Of a stretch of DNA of 64,000 nucleotides, positions 12,494 through 23,245 are shown piece after piece. Positions within the stretch are counted from its first letter, which is position 1. Each line of letters begins with the position of its first letter. The translations under genes were made by a program, and so were the position numbers. Location of the stretch: assembly GCA_009192285.1 (NCBI GenBank), contig WBVU01000012.1:1116001-1180000 (forward strand), given 5' to 3'. Under the pieces are notes generated by a model. That model was not told the origin of the DNA. It made no database searches and worked only from the letters and a program-made list of their open reading frames with translations. The stretch is from Morchella semilibera (Eukaryota; Ascomycota; Pezizomycetes; Pezizales; Morchellaceae).

Positions 12494-13186
12494 CTAATAA
12501 ACATACAGAGCGACCTCATTAGACCTGGTACACCCCTCCTTCTCCGCCTTCAACCTCTTGACGCCCCTCTCCTCAAACGCCACCTCCACCGTCCCATCCG
12601 CCCCCGTGACGGCGCCGCCCACCGCCGCCCCGCCCACCAACCGCCCACTAACCCCATCCCACACCCTAACCTGCACCAACTCGCCCACGCCCACGGCGCG
12701 CCTGGAAACCTCAACCTTCAGGAACAGCCTCCCAGGGCTGAACGCATCCCACGCCACGAGCAGCTCGTCGCCCGTGCCCACGCGCTGCTGGCACCCGCCC
12801 ACGCCCGTAAAGTGCCAGTTGCGCAGCAGCCCCCAGTACGCGCTGTCCGTGTTTGGCACGCCGGCGACGCGCGTGATCAGAAAGTCCTCGAACGGCGGGT
12901 ACCACGTGCCGTCCCAGGGGGTGCCGCTGCTGTCGAGCGCGCCCGTCAGCGTGGGCCCGGGCGACGGGTGCGCGTGCAGGTTTGTGCCGTCGCAGATGTG
13001 GGTGCCGGAGCTGGGGGTCGTGACGTTGTGGGCGGATGTGGTCACGGGGGAGGAGAAGAGGGTGCTGGTTGGCCCCTCGATGCGCAGGTGGACGAGGGCG
13101 TAGGGGGCGTCTGGCGGGGGGATGGGGTACTGTGGTTGGGCGTGGGAGAGGGTGAGGAGGGAGAGTAGGAGAAGTGGGAGACGCAT
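12494..13186 (-). CDS. secreted DUF4430-like protein
   Basis: A 230-residue intronless gene with a clear signal peptide (MRLPLLLLSLLTLSHAQ). Residues from about 30 on resemble the DUF4430/transcobalamin-C-like fold: VHLRIEG near the start, then WGLLRNWHFTGVGGCQQRVGTGDELLVAW, quoted here in parts as YWGLLRNW, GVGGCQ and GTGDELL. These match the pattern of a Trp-Gly strand, a Gly-Gly-Cys turn and a Gly-Asp-Glu-x-Leu hairpin. The C-terminal 80 residues resemble an Ig-like carbohydrate-binding or carboxypeptidase-regulatory fold, with GADGTVEVAF and a final RSNEVALYV strand. That architecture is commoner in secreted actinobacterial proteins. The ligand is unknown. The ORF is strongly GC-rich, but so are the neighbouring genes, so composition alone does not show transfer. 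Secretion is well supported; the family assignment is from motif recall. Confidence 0.72.
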   Translation of the reverse strand: MRLPLLLLSLLTLSHAQPQYPIPPPDAPYALVHLRIEGPTSTLFSSPVTTSAHNVTTPSSGTHICDGTNLHAHPSPGPTLTGALDSSGTPWDGTWYPPFEDFLITRVAGVPNTDSAYWGLLRNWHFTGVGGCQQRVGTGDELLVAWDAFSPGRLFLKVEVSRRAVGVGELVQVRVWDGVSGRLVGGAAVGGAVTGADGTVEVAFEERGVKRLKAEKEGCTRSNEVALYVY

Positions 13187-14747
13187 TTTGGAATTGTTGA
13201 TGTTGGGTTACGGGGTGGGGAACTTGGACTGGGGAGTGGTGGGTGGTTGTATTTAAAGCTGTGGATATAACAGAAGAAGAAACCTTAAATTTTCACATGT
13301 CCGACTCTGGTCTCGCTTATTGTGGATTACGGAGTTAGGAATCGGCATGCGGGTGCGAGTGTGAGTGTTGCGTGTGTGTTTGTGTCCGGAGATGCGGTGT
13401 AACGTCGCGGATTTGCCCTTTGGCTATAATACAACACTTATACCCCGGTCAACCAGGGGTCGGGTCACGGATTCTCACTCGGCACCACGACTGCCTTAAT
13501 GATCAATGCGTTATGTACTTATCTACATGTATCTAACTTCATACAGACCGATGCAAGCTACCGACGACTGCTATTTAATAGACAACACCGCCACAGTTAA
13601 CCTTGATCGGTTGAGGAGGGGCTGTCCTGGTGACGGGGGTGTTCTGGTGGATGTTGGCTGTAATTCGAGTATTATCAACCCAGTGACCAGGGCTATCTGT
13701 CCGCCAGCACAAAGTAAGTAGGCACGTATACCCCCGCCATCAGGATACGGCCTGGACAAAAATATGTACATATCATTATATACAGCGAATTATCCAGTGG
13801 CCACACAATAGAGCGTTTTGGCAACACCCAAATTTTAAGCTATCCACACCAAAAACCGGTCGCCAAGAACTAAAAAATTAGAGTTGGTTGCCAAAACGCT
13901 CTAATGAAATGACCATATATATATATATATATATTAGGCACCCCTATGTGAAGAGTCTCCTACCCAGCAGCCGCCTCGGACGCAGATACATATACACATG
14001 TCTGCAAACGTACAAGCACATATCCGATCACTTAGTACAGTACATACCCATTAACCAGCCCCGCACTGTCCAGCCCCTCTCCAGCCCGGTTCCGGGGACG
14101 CAACGTCCGCCATGTAGGCACAACCCGATTCTGCAGTCCAATATATACGCCGCGGACAAAGCCCTACGCAGATGTATCTCCAGGCGTGCACGCAGAAGCA
14201 TAGCCCTATACGCCCGTACCCGTACTCCGGAGAGCAGAGCTTGGTATCGTAGACTATGCAAACCCCGACCCGCTACTATACTCGGGTTGGGGTAGCTTTG
14301 GTGGCGTATATGTACTCTTATAGATAAGCTTGGCGGGGGAACCACCACGTACACTTTAAATGCGGAGGATCCCAGGCCAGTCGGCCCCTATATATGCAAA
14401 CCACTCTATGTAAAGGTAATACATATGAGCACCTCTTAACCCCTACACACACACTAGCCTGCGAACCGGGCTCCTTATGGGGCGGGTACCCCACAAAAAG
14501 AGTCGATTGTACTAGTGAACGCTGGGCCATCGCCGGAACGGTGGACCAGTGGTTGTGAATAATCGTCTCAGAGCTGCAGCTGTCCCAGCCCGGAGACCAC
14601 AAGGAGAGTGTGGAGTATATGTATGATATACGTAATACGTACAAAAGCAGCAAGCTCAAACCCAAAAGCGCACGGTATCGCAGACAGTGGATGAGTGAAG
14701 GTGTGTACCGGGTGGGGGGAGAAGGGGGAGAGATAGGAGAGCTACAC
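13187..14747. other. 1.6 kb spacer with a MITE
   Basis: No supported gene. It contains the MITE at 13811-13901, an (AT)n run at about 13914-13934 and a TACATGTA palindrome at 13524. Confidence 0.55.
13811..13901. mobile_element. MITE, 91 bp, TA-flanked
   Basis: Perfect 15-base terminal inverted repeats GAGCGTTTTGGCAAC / GTTGCCAAAACGCTC are each bordered by TA (13809-13810 and 13902-13903). The interior is AT-rich and non-coding. The structure fits a minimal Tc1/mariner-type MITE. Confidence 0.82.
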
Positions 14748-17354
14748 CTAACTTACAAAACCGGCAGTAAATAAACAAAAACCAAAAACAAATAACCTAC
14801 ATCTCATGCCATCCGTCCCGGGCCCGCCGGCCTCACATATAACTCTCCAACCCCGCCGACACCGCCCCGGTACAAGCCGCGACCCATACCGCCCCCAAAA
14901 GATCTTCCTCCTCGGCCTTCTGCTCTCCAACACCTCCTCCACCACCTCCTCCTCCTCGGTCTCCGCACTCTCCCTCTCCACCCGCCTCCTCGCCCACGCC
15001 TCCTTCGCCACCCTCTCGGCCGGCGACACCAACCCCCTCATCTCCGCCAACACGCCCTCAACCTTTGCCCTCGCCCCCTCCTTCTCCACCTTCACCACCA
15101 GACACTCGTGCTCGCCGGCCACAACCTCGAACCCGCCCTTCTGCAGCACGCGCCACAGCGGCTGGAACGACTCGGGGGCGTCCAGCCGGCGCAGGGCGTC
15201 GAAGGCGGTGCTTTCGCGGGGGCGCGTGGAGAGGTCGCTGGTGAGGGTGCTGGGGAGGGGCGTGAAGTGCATGGCACCGCTACCCGGGTTGCGGACGATG
15301 ACGTAGTAGGTGTATGGTGTTGGTGGGGGGGTTGTGGTTGTGGGTGCGGTGGATGGGAGGTTGGGTGCGGTGGATGGAAGGGTGGGGGGCTCGGTGGATG
15401 GGAGGGTGGGGGGCTCGGTGAAGGGGAGGGTGGGGACTACGGGCTCGATGAGGGGTGCGGGTCCTTTTGGTGGAGGGGCTGGGGTGGGGTCTGGGACGGG
15501 GGCGGCGGGGGAGGGCTTGATGAAGTCTTCGGTAGAGACGTTCTCGGTTCCGGACCATTCGTAGTCGTGGGCGTGGTCGTGATGGTGGTCTTTGGGGGGG
15601 ATGAAGTTCTCGATGGGGCCAAGGTCGAGGGTGGCGGCGATGCGCTTCATTCGATTGCGGAGCTCTTCGGGGGTCTCACGGGGCTTCTTCGCGGGCGATG
15701 GTGGGGTATTAGTGCTTGTCTGTTTGGGTTTCGCGCCCTCGGGGTTGGACATTGGCTCAGCCTTGCTTTTGGGCTTGGGTGTTATTCCGACAGCCTTCCG
15801 GACGTCCGATGGCAGCAGAAGATCAATATCTACATCAGGCAAACCCTGACTCCCTTTAGAATCCTTTCCTGTGTTTAGCTTTTGTGGCTTTGATGCACTC
15901 TCTTTCAACTGAGGGCTCTTTGCTGCCTTTTCGCTTTTCGGGACGCCCGCAGCCGGGACAGCTCTAGTTGCCGGTGACGCAGCAACCTTCTCGGTTTTAA
16001 TCGACGCCGGGGGCGGCGGCGGGAGCTCCTCTGCCACCTTTTTCACATCGGCGACCTCGGTTTCCTGAGCCACAGAGGTTGACTGTTGAGACTTGGGCTT
16101 GGCCACTTCGGCTTTTGGCTCTGGAGTTACCATTTCCTTGCGGCTAGTGGGCTTTTCGGGCAGCGTTGGGGGGGCCATCTTCTTTAGGCCTTGGGTTTGG
16201 TCTTTGATTATTTTCGCGAGAATCTCGGAGGTGCTGGGTTTGGCGGATTGGACGGGGAGGTCTATCGGGATGGTGTCTGTTGTGGGGTTGAGATTTGGTT
16301 AGTGCTGGTCTATGGGGTAGAGAAATGATGGTATAGTTATCATTGATAGGGGAATGCGCTAGTAATGTTGAAAATCAATTGCAATCTTATCTGATAATTT
16401 AGTAGGGGCGGGTTGTTATCAGATTAGATTCCAATTGATCCTTTGGCGATACTAGTAGATACTCGATCAGGATTAGCACCAGGACCGAAGGCGTACCTTT
16501 TGGGGGTGTTTCCAATTCCTTCTCTTTCTCTTTTGCCTTCTCCTTCTCCTCCTTCTCCTTCCTTTCCTTTTCCTTTTCCTTCCTTTCCTTTTCCTTTTCC
16601 TTCTTTTCCCTTTCCTTCTCCTTTTTCTCTTTCTCGGCCTTTTCCTTTTTCTCGGCCTTCTCGATCTCTGCTTTTTCCCTCTCCTTTTTCTCCTTCTCTG
16701 CCCTTTCTTTTTCTGCCTTTTCCTTCTCTGCCTTTTCCTTCTCTGCCTTTTCCTTTTCTGCCTTTTCCCTTTCCGCCCTTTCCGCCCTTTCCTTTTCCTT
16801 CTTCTCTTTCTCAGCCTTCTCCCTTTCCCTCTTCTCCCTTTCCTTCTTCTCTTTCTCGGCCTTCTCCCTTTCCCTCCTTTCCTTCTCTGCCTCCTCCTTT
16901 TCCTTTCTCTCCTTCTCTGCCTTCTCCTTCTCTGCCTTCTCCCTTTCCTTTTTCTCCTTCTCTACTTTCTCCTTTTCCTTTTTCTCCTTCTCCTTCTCCA
17001 TCCCCGCCCCACCCCCCTCCGGCTCCACCTCCACCTCCACCTCCACCTCCGCCTTCGCCTCCACCACCACCCAATCCCTCCTCCTCGGCACCTTCCGCAG
17101 CGTAATCAGATCGATATCATACTACCATCACATCAGCCCACCGCCCTCCACGGGGAGCAAGAAGGGGGCAACAACCAACATACCTCGTCAGCACTGCTGT
17201 GGATCCTGACCCACCCGCGCCCACGCACATACTCCCAGCGCAGCAGCGGCGACGGCGGGTGCAGGCGGAAGTAGGAGAGGAAGATGAAGCCGCGCGAGGA
17301 CTGGCGGGCGCGCAGAGTGGGCAGCGCGCGGTGCTTGATGCTGGTGGCGAGCAT
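14748..17354 (-). CDS. Lys/Glu-rich protein with possible mitochondrial presequence, unknown function
   Basis: Reconstructed as three exons on the minus strand: 17354-17184, 17121-16497 and 16276-14748, giving about 774 residues. Both introns are GT-AG and keep frame; the second ends after a CACTAACC branch site. Exon 1 encodes a basic N-terminus (MLATSIKHRALPTLRARQSS) that could be a mitochondrial presequence, then an aromatic segment (RWEYVRGRGWVRIHSS) that joins YDIDLITLRKVPRR. Residues about 95-260 are almost only Lys, Glu, Ala and Arg, a predicted long single helix or coiled coil. A Pro/Ser/Thr-rich region follows. The last ~190 residues look globular (YTYYVIVRNPGSGAMHF, FWGRYGSRLVPGR, GWRVICEAGGPGTDGM) and may be the conserved domain. 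I recognise no named family. The repetitive exon is a polypurine tract, so its length may vary. Confidence 0.68.
16500..17000 (+). repeat. 500 bp polypyrimidine tract within a coding exon
   Basis: The plus strand is nearly pure C/T built from variants of CCTTTTCCTTCT and TTCTCCTTCTCTG. On the minus strand it encodes the Lys/Glu helix of the gene at 14748-17354. Such mirror-like polypurine DNA can form triplex structures and is prone to length change. Confidence 0.75.
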
Positions 17355-18329
17355 TGTGGGTTGTGATTGGAGAGTGTGGGGGGATGGGATGGGATGGATG
17401 GGATGGATGGATGGGATGGATGGGATGGATGGGATGGGATCGTGGAGCTGGGTGTGGGGACGGGAGTAAGCGAGTGGGGTGGTTGTGTATGTTTTCTTTT
17501 GCCTTCACGATGGTGTCTCTCCTAGCTGCTTAGCTATGTAGCTACCAAGCTCGTGGGTGGATGGATAGACGATAGATGGAGAACAGATAGCAGAAGGCCT
17601 AACCTGACAGGGTCTTTTTATCCAGGAGTGTCTCGGGTCGCTTATTACCGTGTGTGGGGGGTTGAGTATCTAATTTACTTTACTGTGGGTAGAGTGTGGT
17701 ATAGAGTAGAGCTAGCTTGGGGTATGTGTCGGGCCCGCATATGTCGACTCGCTGGCGGAATCTTGATCTCTGAGCTGCTAGAGTAAATACTCGACCGGGC
17801 ATTTGAGCTACGTTGTCCGATCAAAGACACCCACCCACCAGTGTCACTCCACCACGATGATGATCCCATTAATAGGAGCCGGTACATATACACCCTTTCT
17901 TTTCTTTCTCTTTCTCTCTCTCTGGAGATCTCTCCTCCCTCCCTCCCTCACTCACTCACTGCCAGACACCCCGCCAAGCTTTTAAGCCTCATACACTCCA
18001 GCCAGACCCTTGTAGATTCCCCTCTAGAGTAGGCATATATTAGATAAGAAGATCGAATCTTGTATTTACATGTAGCTGTTCAATCACTTCGCACACACTG
18101 CGTCATAACCATCACGCCCAGTAATATCCATCCCCATCTCTCCTCCTTCTCTCCTCCCTCTCTCTCTTTCTCTTCATCTTCCTGATCTATCATTAACCTA
18201 TCTCTCTCTCTCTCTCTATCTATTTATCTACTACACCCCACTATTCCACTACGTATACCCCACTATCCACTATCCACTGCCCACTGCCCACTACCCACTC
18301 CCACTGCCCATCACAACCTAATTTAATAA
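17355..18329. other. divergent promoter region with simple repeats
   Basis: This interval lies between the starts of two divergent genes (minus at 17354, plus at 18330). It contains a (GGGATGGAT)n microsatellite at about 17385-17447, CT-rich stretches at about 17895-17960 and 18130-18220, and ACCCACTGCC-type repeats just upstream of 18330. Confidence 0.55.
17385..17447 (+). repeat. GGGATGGAT microsatellite
   Basis: Alternating GGATGGGAT and GGATGGAT units over about 60 bases in the upstream region of the gene starting at 17354. Confidence 0.7.
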
Positions 18330-19830
18330 ATGACCTCCTCGCCCACAGGCTCTGCAACCCCCTTCTCAGACTACACAGGCAGTCGAAGTAACCGTGGGAT
18401 CACTGACATTGATGTCCTGGACATTTACATCCTCAAGCACAGCGCCGACCCGGTGTTGGTGCTGCTGCCCATGTCACGTATAGGGACGTATGCCGTGAGT
18501 CGTCTACCCCCACCCCAGTGCCAGTAACATCATATCACCATCTATTTATCCACATCTACCATAGCTTAGCTAGTACCTACTGATAATACCTAAAGGAGTT
18601 TCTCTCCGTCCTCCAAAATGATTTATATCCTCCCAGCTCGACCCCACCCCCGCAGCAGGCCCCACCTCTCATATATACAATCGACCCGTACATGACCATG
18701 TCCCTCCTCCGACCTTCCCTCTGGCCCGACCTCATCCCCCACCTCCGCGGCAAGCGCCTCCTCGTTCTACCACCGGAAACTCCCACCTCAACCCCCACGC
18801 CCACGCCCACCTCGCCCCCCGAGAAACGCACATCATGGACCTCCTACCTGACCCCAAAGTCCGCCCCCACCACCCCCGAAACCACCCGCGTCAGCGTCGA
18901 CGCCCGCGCCCACTCGCAGCACAAGCTCCCCCCGCTCCCAACCCCGGAACCCACCCGCCCCGCCCCAGAGGTCCTCTACGTCCCCGACCCGGCCCCCCCA
19001 GCACGCCCAGTAACCCACGACGCGCAAAGGCCCCACTACCACCACCACCGCCGCCGCCGGTGGCCGCAGAGTCACCCCCGCGCGCACTCCGCCCGCTGAC
19101 ACGCACCGACTCGTTCCTCAAGCCGCCCGAGTTCGGCTTCGACATCAGTCTCTGGTGCCGCTTCGCGCCCGCGTACAAGCCGTCGGCGCTGCTGCACGTC
19201 CAGTTCCGCGAGATCACGCTGCAGGTGGTGCCGCTGCAGCCGGCGGGCATCGACGTGGTGTCGCTCGAGAACAAGGCCGCGAGGGCAATCACAAATATGC
19301 TGCGGCGACAGGGGTTTCTGCGCGGCGCGGACCCCGGGCTGCGCGACGTGGCGGTGCGTCCGGGCGCGCTGCGGTTCGCGCTGGAGGACTGGCCGTCGGC
19401 GGGCGGGCTGGGCGTTAGTGGGGAGACGCTGCGGTGGATCGCGGAGCCCATGGTCATGTTTTGTGAGGTTTCCGCGGTGGAGTTTGGGCGGGAGGTGAGG
19501 CCGGGGAGGGGTGAGGGGGGGAGGGCGGACGAGGTGAGGTGGGAGGAGGACTCGAAGAAGCTGGAGGAGTCGAGGAGGGAGGACACGAGGAGGGTGGAGG
19601 ACACGAGGAAGGAGGACGCGCGGAAGCGGGAGGAGGCCAAGAGGGCTGAGGACGCGAAACGGGTGGAGGAGGCGAGGAAGGCGGAGGAGGAGTGGAGGCT
19701 CGAGGAGGCTAGGAGAAGGGAGGAGGCTAGGAGGGAGGAGGTGATGGCGCGGAGGGAGGGGAAGGCGGCGAAGAAGGCCAGCAGGAAGGTGAAGAGGGTC
19801 CAGGTCGAGAGTGAGGAGGAGGTAGATTAG
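18330..19830 (+). CDS. coiled-coil protein of unknown function
   Basis: Three exons are inferred: 18330-18494, 18596-19009 and 19072-19830, giving about 445 residues. Intron 1 (101 bp) has a GTGAGT donor. Intron 2 (62 bp) has a GTAACC donor and must use the second AG of a CAGAG acceptor, because the first AG would lead to an early TGA. The N-terminus reads MTSSPTGSATPFSDYTG, then ITDIDVLDIYILKHSADPVLVLLPMSRIGTYAEFLSVLQ (given here only to describe a hydrophobic beta-rich start), followed by a Pro/Thr-rich region. A folded segment with FDISLWCRFAPAYKPSALLH and WIAEPMVMFCEV follows. The last ~120 residues are Glu/Arg/Lys-rich with heptad-like spacing and form a likely coiled coil. No named family is recognised. 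The second junction is the least certain part. Confidence 0.6.
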
Positions 19831-20075
19831 CGCGCGGCCATAGCAATTTAATGTACTTGTCCTGACTTTGCTGTGATATTGTAATTAGAAGTCACTTTGG
19901 GTATGCATCCGTGGCAGTAGAAAAACATGCTAGAAAATCATTTACTGCCGCATCCGGGTAGTGTGGTCGGGGTCAATGATCGGGGACCGATATTTAGAAC
20001 GCATCACTAGAACAAAAGCACAGCTGATATAGACACTATTTGTATCTATAACACAACCCACTACACAGCTACACC

Positions 20076-20551
20076 CTACAACCTCCCCAAAACACGCAGC
20101 CCCTCCCCCCCATGCACCAACACACACCACCCGCCACAAACAACAACCATCCCCGCCGCACGCGCAACCGCAACACACTCGTCGTCCGCCGCCCCAGGCT
20201 GGAACCACACGGCGGGAACGCCGAGGCCCGCCGCAACACGCAGCACAGCCAACGTCGCCGCGGGCGGCGTCACAAACGACAGTGCCGTCTCGGTGGGCGC
20301 CGGGAGGGCCGTGATGCTAGACACAACGCTGTACGGCGGGATCGGCGGCGCGCGCGGGTGCACACCCGTTACGGGGAGCGAGTGCGTGTGGTACCAGTTA
20401 GGACTGTGACGGGTTAGTGTTGATACTCGGGGGGGGGGGGGCGGGGGAGGGGCGGACCTTTGTGGCCGTAGCGGGCTGGGTCTGGGACTGCGCCGATGAC
20501 GGCGAAGAACGGGGTGGAGAGGAAGGATTTGATGGCGGGTGGGGGGGGCAT
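20076..20551 (-). CDS. CoA-binding (YccU-type Rossmann) protein with a one-base frame break
   Basis: Exon 1 (20551-20459/8) encodes MPPPPAIKSFLSTPFFAVIG plus ALVP-like AVPDPARYGHK, the usual nucleotide-binding start of fungal CoA_binding_2 proteins (F-A-V-x-G-A-S-x-D-x-x-K-Y-G-x-K). A 54 bp intron with a CACTAACC branch follows (20404-20457). Exon 2 carries WYHTHSLPVTGVHPR, TETALSFVTPPAATLAVL, GVPAVWFQPGAADDE and GGWCVL, all typical of the family. Spliced at the only sensible GT-AG pair, the sequence lacks one base between the expected Val-Leu-x and Trp-Tyr, so the frame is interrupted at about 20395-20403. A sequencing deletion, recent inactivation and an unusual splice remain possible. The product would be a small cytosolic protein of unknown metabolic role. 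Confidence 0.65.
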
Positions 20552-23245
20552 TGTGGTGTTTGGTGGTTGTTGTGGAGGGGGTGCGTGGGAGCTTAGAGCC
20601 GGGGGTGGGGTTGTGGCTGATGCCGGCTGGGTCGTGGCGACGTAACACCCGGCCGCGTGATGGGTTGTGAACCTCAGGCTTATTGCGGCGGAGCCCCGAT
20701 GTTGGTGGCCGGGTTGGCTCAAGCATGTTCGCGATGGTGGTGTTATCGGAGTTGCGCTATATGTAAGGAGAGTACCCCGATCTAAGCTTCGCCGGAGTTC
20801 GGTCCTATCGACCGGCCCGCCTGTTTACTTGGGTGGGATTGTTTATCGGGCCAGGGTGGAGACTCCGCTAATGTGGCTGGTTGTCCCGGAATGTGCATGG
20901 CATGTCTTAATTCTAGTTAATTGGTCTCGCGCTCACGGCCACAAAACCTTGAAGCATCGACACAGCGGCTGCTTAAGAAGAGATGTACCTACTGCACCAT
21001 ACATGTACCTACAAGCGCTTATTGGCTGGCGGACCATGCCCTAAATATAGGTATGTAGATATCTAGATCTAGGTATTCGATCCCCCCCGTACGTGACCTG
21101 GCTGGATCGAGGGAGACCCGCTTTGCTGATGTGTACTGTGGTTTAGTACGGGCCTAGACGTCTTCTACATACAACCGGCCAACGGTGCGCGTCAAGCTCC
21201 TATTGGCTGCTTAGTTACTGTATTGTTATTATAGGTATAAGTACATGCCTTATAGGGTACGTGCACTACAGCACGGCGCACAGGACACGAGCAGCCAACG
21301 GGACGAGGTAGGTATGTGTAAGCTAGACAGACCAGCGCACGAGATGGCCCGCAAATCATATCCCGGCCACCGATCGAGTGATATCCAATGACCGGATCCA
21401 GCGTGCCAACGCACCAGGAGTAACGGGTTTATATACCCCCCCCCAATCCCGGGTTTCTCTCCGCCGATCGCTGCAATGGGGGGTACCGCAGAATCTCAGT
21501 TTATACGGACGGACGGTTTTGCAGATGGGCTGAAAAGTGTCGCCCGTTGAAGGAGGAGATCGGAGCCTTTTACAGCAAATACCGCTCTTGGCAACTGTCT
21601 GGATAGACTGTGGGGTGCTGACGTTGAGTGTTAGAGACCCGGGCTAGCTAGCTGCCCTGGGCTTTCCTGCCCTGGTGCTAACTAGAGGTACCGGTTCGGT
21701 GATGCCGCGAGCTACAGCTAACCCCGAGTTTGGTGGGCGGTGGTGTGGGTTGCATGCTGGGACTGTATTTATGGGATCTGTCGATTACGGCTGCCTGCTT
21801 TAGGGACAGTTACAGCTGTCTATCTGTGGTGGAATACCTGTCCCAGGGGGGAGCCCTCTTGGTATCTATGTTAGGCAGAGCCCATGGCCGGCTCTATAAG
21901 GTGTTCTGGGCGGTAGTGGCCGTCTCTTACCTTCCCCGAGGCTTCTTATATCAAGACATACATCACAAATAGTCGACAACACCGTCAGTGGTGAGGAAAA
22001 TTCGGGCCTTCATGCATCAGCTCAGGGGACGCCGCCCCTGACGCAAGAATAACTATCGCCGCGTGCTTGGGGGGTTTTGGACAAGCACTATGGTATTTGT
22101 ACCGATCAAAATCCCTTAATCATAACTACTATCTCTACTATCTCTACTCCCACCCGAAACGAACGCTTGAACCAGTCGGCACAGAGAACCGGACATCCCT
22201 CGCTCTACCCCCCCCCCCCCCAAAGCTACACCCGCCTTGGAGACGCCATGTCCGTGGCTCTGCGGTAAGGGGTGGTCATCAACCAGCGGTTGTCGCCCGC
22301 TTTGTATAGCTTGTCTGGTTGGAATCACGTCCTTGGTTTGGGGCCGTCTCGCAGCGTCATGAGTCTACCAATAGGCCCCTGCGACAGTACTCTAGCAAAA
22401 CCTTGATAATTTGGGTGATAGGGTATCAGATGGATACTCAACCATCAAATATTGGGCCGCGGCGCCTACTGGCCTGTACCTCGGCATGGTTTCATAACGC
22501 TGCTATCGGAGGTAATACTACAGGTCGAGTACTCTATAAGGATGGATGTCAATCCTGCCCTAATTACTCTCCACCATTCTCCCAAATGACGTCCCCAGAG
22601 TACTGGGGTCGAGTCACGGTCTCACAATACGCATCGCTCTGTCTCTGCGGGCCGGGTTTGGTTTCTATAAGCGGCTGTTGCAAGGGGTGCTCGGGATGCG
22701 GCAAGGAAGCTCGTATCCACCACCACCGGCGCAGTTAACCTAGAAAGACAATACAGAGTCTGGTAGAATTAATGCGAAAGTCAGAGCTAATAGAGTGGGT
22801 TTCTTGGTCCGTGCTCATAGCAAAAATCTTTTCAAGAGCCAATGGAATTATCGGGTCGCGGGGGACCCACTTTCGCAATAATTCTACCAGACTCTGTATA
22901 GCTCGCCTGCGCGGCTATATCAGCCATCAACTGCGTTCCGTCTATATTCTTTCTTGAAATGACAGAATTTGGAACCCCACCTTTTTCGATACAGGTTTCT
23001 GACTTCACGGAATATCCACCGAGAGTCGGCACACGATCCGGTAAATAGCCGATAGCCGATCGACCCCCGCCCGTGGAGCGGAGCAACAGGGTGGATGACT
23101 ATTCGCTTCAGAGTCATAGCTACACCGCCGGTCATGACATGTTGGGTATATAATACTGCCATTTTCACGTAAAGTGGGCTCATAATACCATCTTCACGCT
23201 CTATCACTCGAACCTGGACGCACAGATTATCACTCGTAGATAGAC
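20552..23245. other. 2.7 kb spacer with a MITE
   Basis: No supported gene. It contains a MITE at 22754-22896, C and G homopolymers (about 21438 and 22209) and a TACATGTA palindrome at 21000. The last ~60 bases before 23246 are the methyltransferase leader. Confidence 0.55.
22754..22896. mobile_element. MITE, 143 bp, TA-flanked
   Basis: The 27-28 base terminal inverted repeats start CAGAGTCTGGTAGAATTA and continue to GCGAAAG with one mismatch. TA lies at both outer borders (22752-22753 and 22897-22898). A CAG start with TA flanks is typical of pogo/Fot1-like elements. The interior has no transposase. Confidence 0.8.

Noticed and set aside
15108-15878. 256-codon glycine-rich plus-strand frame
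   Set aside because: Antisense shadow of the Pro-rich part of the gene at 14748-17354.
16443-17105. 220-codon plus-strand frame rich in Phe, Pro and Ser
   Set aside because: It is the antisense shadow of the Lys/Glu-coding polypurine exon.
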